Positions 53,263 through 55,174 of a DNA stretch of 55,174 bases are shown piece after piece (the first letter of the stretch is position 1; every line of letters starts with the position of its first letter). The DNA is taken from the NCBI RefSeq assembly GCF_029215985.1, contig NZ_JAEMVC010000011.1:1-55174 (forward strand). The letters are read 5' to 3'. The notes under the pieces were generated by a model. It had not been told where the DNA came from, ran no database searches, and saw only the letters and a list, made by a program, of their open reading frames with translations. This DNA comes from Sulfurimonas sp. SAG-AH-194-C21. Its GTDB lineage: Bacteria; Campylobacterota; Campylobacteria; Campylobacterales; Sulfurimonadaceae. A program made the translations under genes and the position numbers.

Positions 53263-55122
53263 CTAGTAATCTAAATATGTTTGGAGTAATTTTTGCATAT
53301 AAACAGTACCTTTAGTTTGTAAAGTACTTATATTCGCATCTTTATAGATGACTCTATCTTCTTTTATATCATATGTTAGACTACCCTCTTTTGTGATGAG
53401 TCCAAAACCATTTTTGTTCATAATATAGGCATTTTCTTTGTACTCTTTACAAAAGACATCTCTACTCCAAAGAAACTCTTTATGGGATATATTTAACTGA
53501 GAAAGTAGTGTTGCGGATATATCTCTTTGAGAGACTATTTTATCTATATTTTTTCCACGGTACTCTTTTTTAATAACATCACCGTAAAAAAGCATAGGAA
53601 TATGATGCCACCTTTTATCTGCCCTACTCCATGCTAGTGGTGTGTGGTGAGAATGATCTGCTACAAAAATAAAAAGAGTGTTTTGATACCAAGCTTTCTT
53701 TTTTGCATTTTTTATAAACTCGCCAATTGACTTATCTGTATAATATACTGAGTTCAAGTAGCCCTTATCCCCATCACCCCATTCTATTACATCTTCCATA
53801 GGCTGGTCATAAGGTGAATGCGAACTTAGTGTAAACAAAGAGTTAAAAAATGGCTCTTTAGACAAAGATGATTTCTCTAGTAAATATGCAAGCATATACT
53901 CATCATGATAACCCAACACACCCTCTTTTTCAGAGTCCATATTCATATCACTATGTTCTTCTATGGTATCAAAACCATTTCCGTACATATAGGAAGTTAG
54001 GTTACCATAACGAAGTTGTCCACCAAAGAAAAAACCTGTTGTATAATCATTTTCTTTTAACTTTTGTGTTAAAAATGGTAGTTTATAAAACTTCGATGGA
54101 AGGTTTGTAATGTAAGTACCCGCGAGTGCTGGCCAACCTGAAAAAATCGATGGTAGACCTTCATGTGAAAGAGTTGCACTCGAATAGGCATGAGTAAAAA
54201 GTATACCCTCCTCAGACATCTTCATTATATTTGGTATAACTTTTTGGTACTTCTCATTTTTTATAAAATCACCTGAAAGGCTCTCCCAAATGACTAAAAC
54301 GACATTTGGTCTATTAGTTGTTAGGATTGACTCTCGTTTACAGCCCTCAGGTGTTGCCATAAGCTCTTGTAAAACAGCCTCTCTTTTTTCATCATCTATT
54401 ATTATTTTGTATGGGTTTTCTCCATTTATTATCGCTTGATTTTCTGTAATACTATGTATAAAATTATAAACTGTACTAATGGCTACATCATTATAAATCT
54501 TATGTTTTGAGAAGTAAACTGTACTTTGCGAAATCGGTATCTCAGCCCAACCACCCCGTGCTCCTAAAAAGATAAAAAGAGGAAGTATAAATAATGAAAA
54601 CAACACTATTTTATAATCTCTTTTTGCTTTTACATCATACGAGGAAAAAAGTTTTTTTATAAGTCTGTAAAAAACAACTAAAACAACAAGCATTATAAGT
54701 GTTAAAATCAATGTAAGAATAAGAGGATTTGAAGCTATAGCCTCGTCAGGGTGTTTTAAGTAGTTAAAGATTTTAAAAGTAGGTTTTTCTTCCCATTCAT
54801 TATATATACCAAGTTCAGCGATATAAATAAAAGTAGAAAAAACAACAACTCCAAAAGTATAGGTAATAAGTAGTATTTTGATAATTTTTGACTTAAATAG
54901 TGTGTTTAAATTTAGTAGTAACCATGGAATAACTATAAGTATAGATGCTGTTGCTATGTCTAAACTAATGGCGTTTACATAAGCTAAAAGAGTCTCTTTA
55001 ATAGGGCTCGTTACAACTTGAAGTTTATCCCAGTAGTAAATGACAAAAATCGTTCTAAAGACTTCTATAAAAAGAAAAAAGAGAAAAAACTGTTTTACTA
55101 AGAAGAAGAGACTGTTTTGCAT
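53263..55122 (-). CDS. LTA-synthase-like sulfatase family membrane protein
   Basis: The 619-residue protein has five hydrophobic helices (about 5-185) and a periplasmic alkaline-phosphatase-superfamily domain: NVVLVIWESLSGDF (metal Glu), SATLSHEGLPSIFSG (nucleophile region), GYHDEYMLAYLLEKS and LFIFVADHSHHTPL (metal Asp-His). In Gram-negative bacteria this type may transfer phosphoglycerol or phosphoethanolamine to periplasmic or outer-membrane glycans; the substrate cannot be read here. It is separate from motA, 59 nt upstream of it on the same strand. AAGG lies before the ATG. Confidence 0.88.
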   Translation of the reverse strand: MQNSLFFLVKQFFLFFLFIEVFRTIFVIYYWDKLQVVTSPIKETLLAYVNAISLDIATASILIVIPWLLLNLNTLFKSKIIKILLITYTFGVVVFSTFIYIAELGIYNEWEEKPTFKIFNYLKHPDEAIASNPLILTLILTLIMLVVLVVFYRLIKKLFSSYDVKAKRDYKIVLFSLFILPLFIFLGARGGWAEIPISQSTVYFSKHKIYNDVAISTVYNFIHSITENQAIINGENPYKIIIDDEKREAVLQELMATPEGCKRESILTTNRPNVVLVIWESLSGDFIKNEKYQKVIPNIMKMSEEGILFTHAYSSATLSHEGLPSIFSGWPALAGTYITNLPSKFYKLPFLTQKLKENDYTTGFFFGGQLRYGNLTSYMYGNGFDTIEEHSDMNMDSEKEGVLGYHDEYMLAYLLEKSSLSKEPFFNSLFTLSSHSPYDQPMEDVIEWGDGDKGYLNSVYYTDKSIGEFIKNAKKKAWYQNTLFIFVADHSHHTPLAWSRADKRWHHIPMLFYGDVIKKEYRGKNIDKIVSQRDISATLLSQLNISHKEFLWSRDVFCKEYKENAYIMNKNGFGLITKEGSLTYDIKEDRVIYKDANISTLQTKGTVYMQKLLQTYLDY

Positions 55123-55174
55123 ATGGAGTGAACCTTAAATTATTTATATAAATACTATTATAATATAATTTATA

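Noticed and set aside
1..55174. CRISPR arrays, rRNA, tRNA or prophage genes
   Set aside because: No regularly spaced repeats, cloverleaf-like gene ends, rRNA-like blocks or phage structural genes were seen on reading; a tRNA scan and covariance search would settle it.

Overview
The window reads as chromosomal DNA of a free-living, flagellated campylobacterotal (epsilonproteobacterial) bacterium, most like Sulfurimonas or a close relative. The grounds are low GC, TATAAT-type promoters without clear -35 boxes, a sigma-54 promoter in front of flagellar rod genes, a type-E SdhA/B/E complex, BioV, and gene orders that I recall from Helicobacter pylori (folD-lepB-M50-rpiB-X-apt ... pepA ... ychF; aroB-mscS-mtaB-ftsH-like). 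No rRNA, tRNA or CRISPR was seen. The assignment rests on protein likeness and gene order read by eye, not on a search.

Layout. 1-1868 (minus): the 5' end of leuD, then flgF-flgG with a sigma-54 promoter and a terminator hairpin. 2013-4583 (plus): rpoD and a PAS-like protein. 4580-6690 (minus): hemL, atpZ and a membrane protein in overlapping order. 6786-7655: a TonB-like protein. 7659-9170: an insertion sequence of the zinc-ribbon IS256/IS1249-like type, sitting between the truncated 3' ends of two different genes that point away from it. 9173-10430 (minus): cytochrome c and a CitE-like lyase. 10567-13649 (plus): a sensor kinase and a REC-GGDEF-EAL regulator, flanked by similar promoter-containing repeats. 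13731-20821 (plus): a dense housekeeping operon (folD, lepB, M50 protease, rpiB, apt, trpB, hemolysin III) into which an ATPase plus PD-(D/E)xK-like nuclease pair is spliced between apt and trpB.

20818-26796: an outer-envelope DUF4105 protein whose start codon appears lost, a DUF3015-like protein, pepA-yqiA, a ClpS-like protein with an altered N-degron pocket, a 47-residue small protein and an ADP-ribosylglycohydrolase. 27018-28746: a PAS-PAS-GGDEF gene split by a structured insert of about 124 bp. 28791-33362: ychF and the minus-strand thiL-truD-psd-unknown operon. 33440-39604: a degenerate GGDEF membrane protein, the sdhABE operon, xth and two tiny genes. 39641-47644 (minus): aroB-mscS-mtaB-ftsH-like-bioV-mogA-OMP85, in which the FtsH-like protein has lost its protease motif. 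47705-55122 (minus): a TrkA-type protein, a coiled-coil protein, trmA, motA-motB-fliP and an LTA-synthase-like sulfatase.

The best candidate for an undescribed system is the two-gene ATPase/nuclease module at 17411-18971. The protease-dead FtsH, the pocket-altered ClpS-like protein, the structured insert and the IS-made deletion junction are the other main points.
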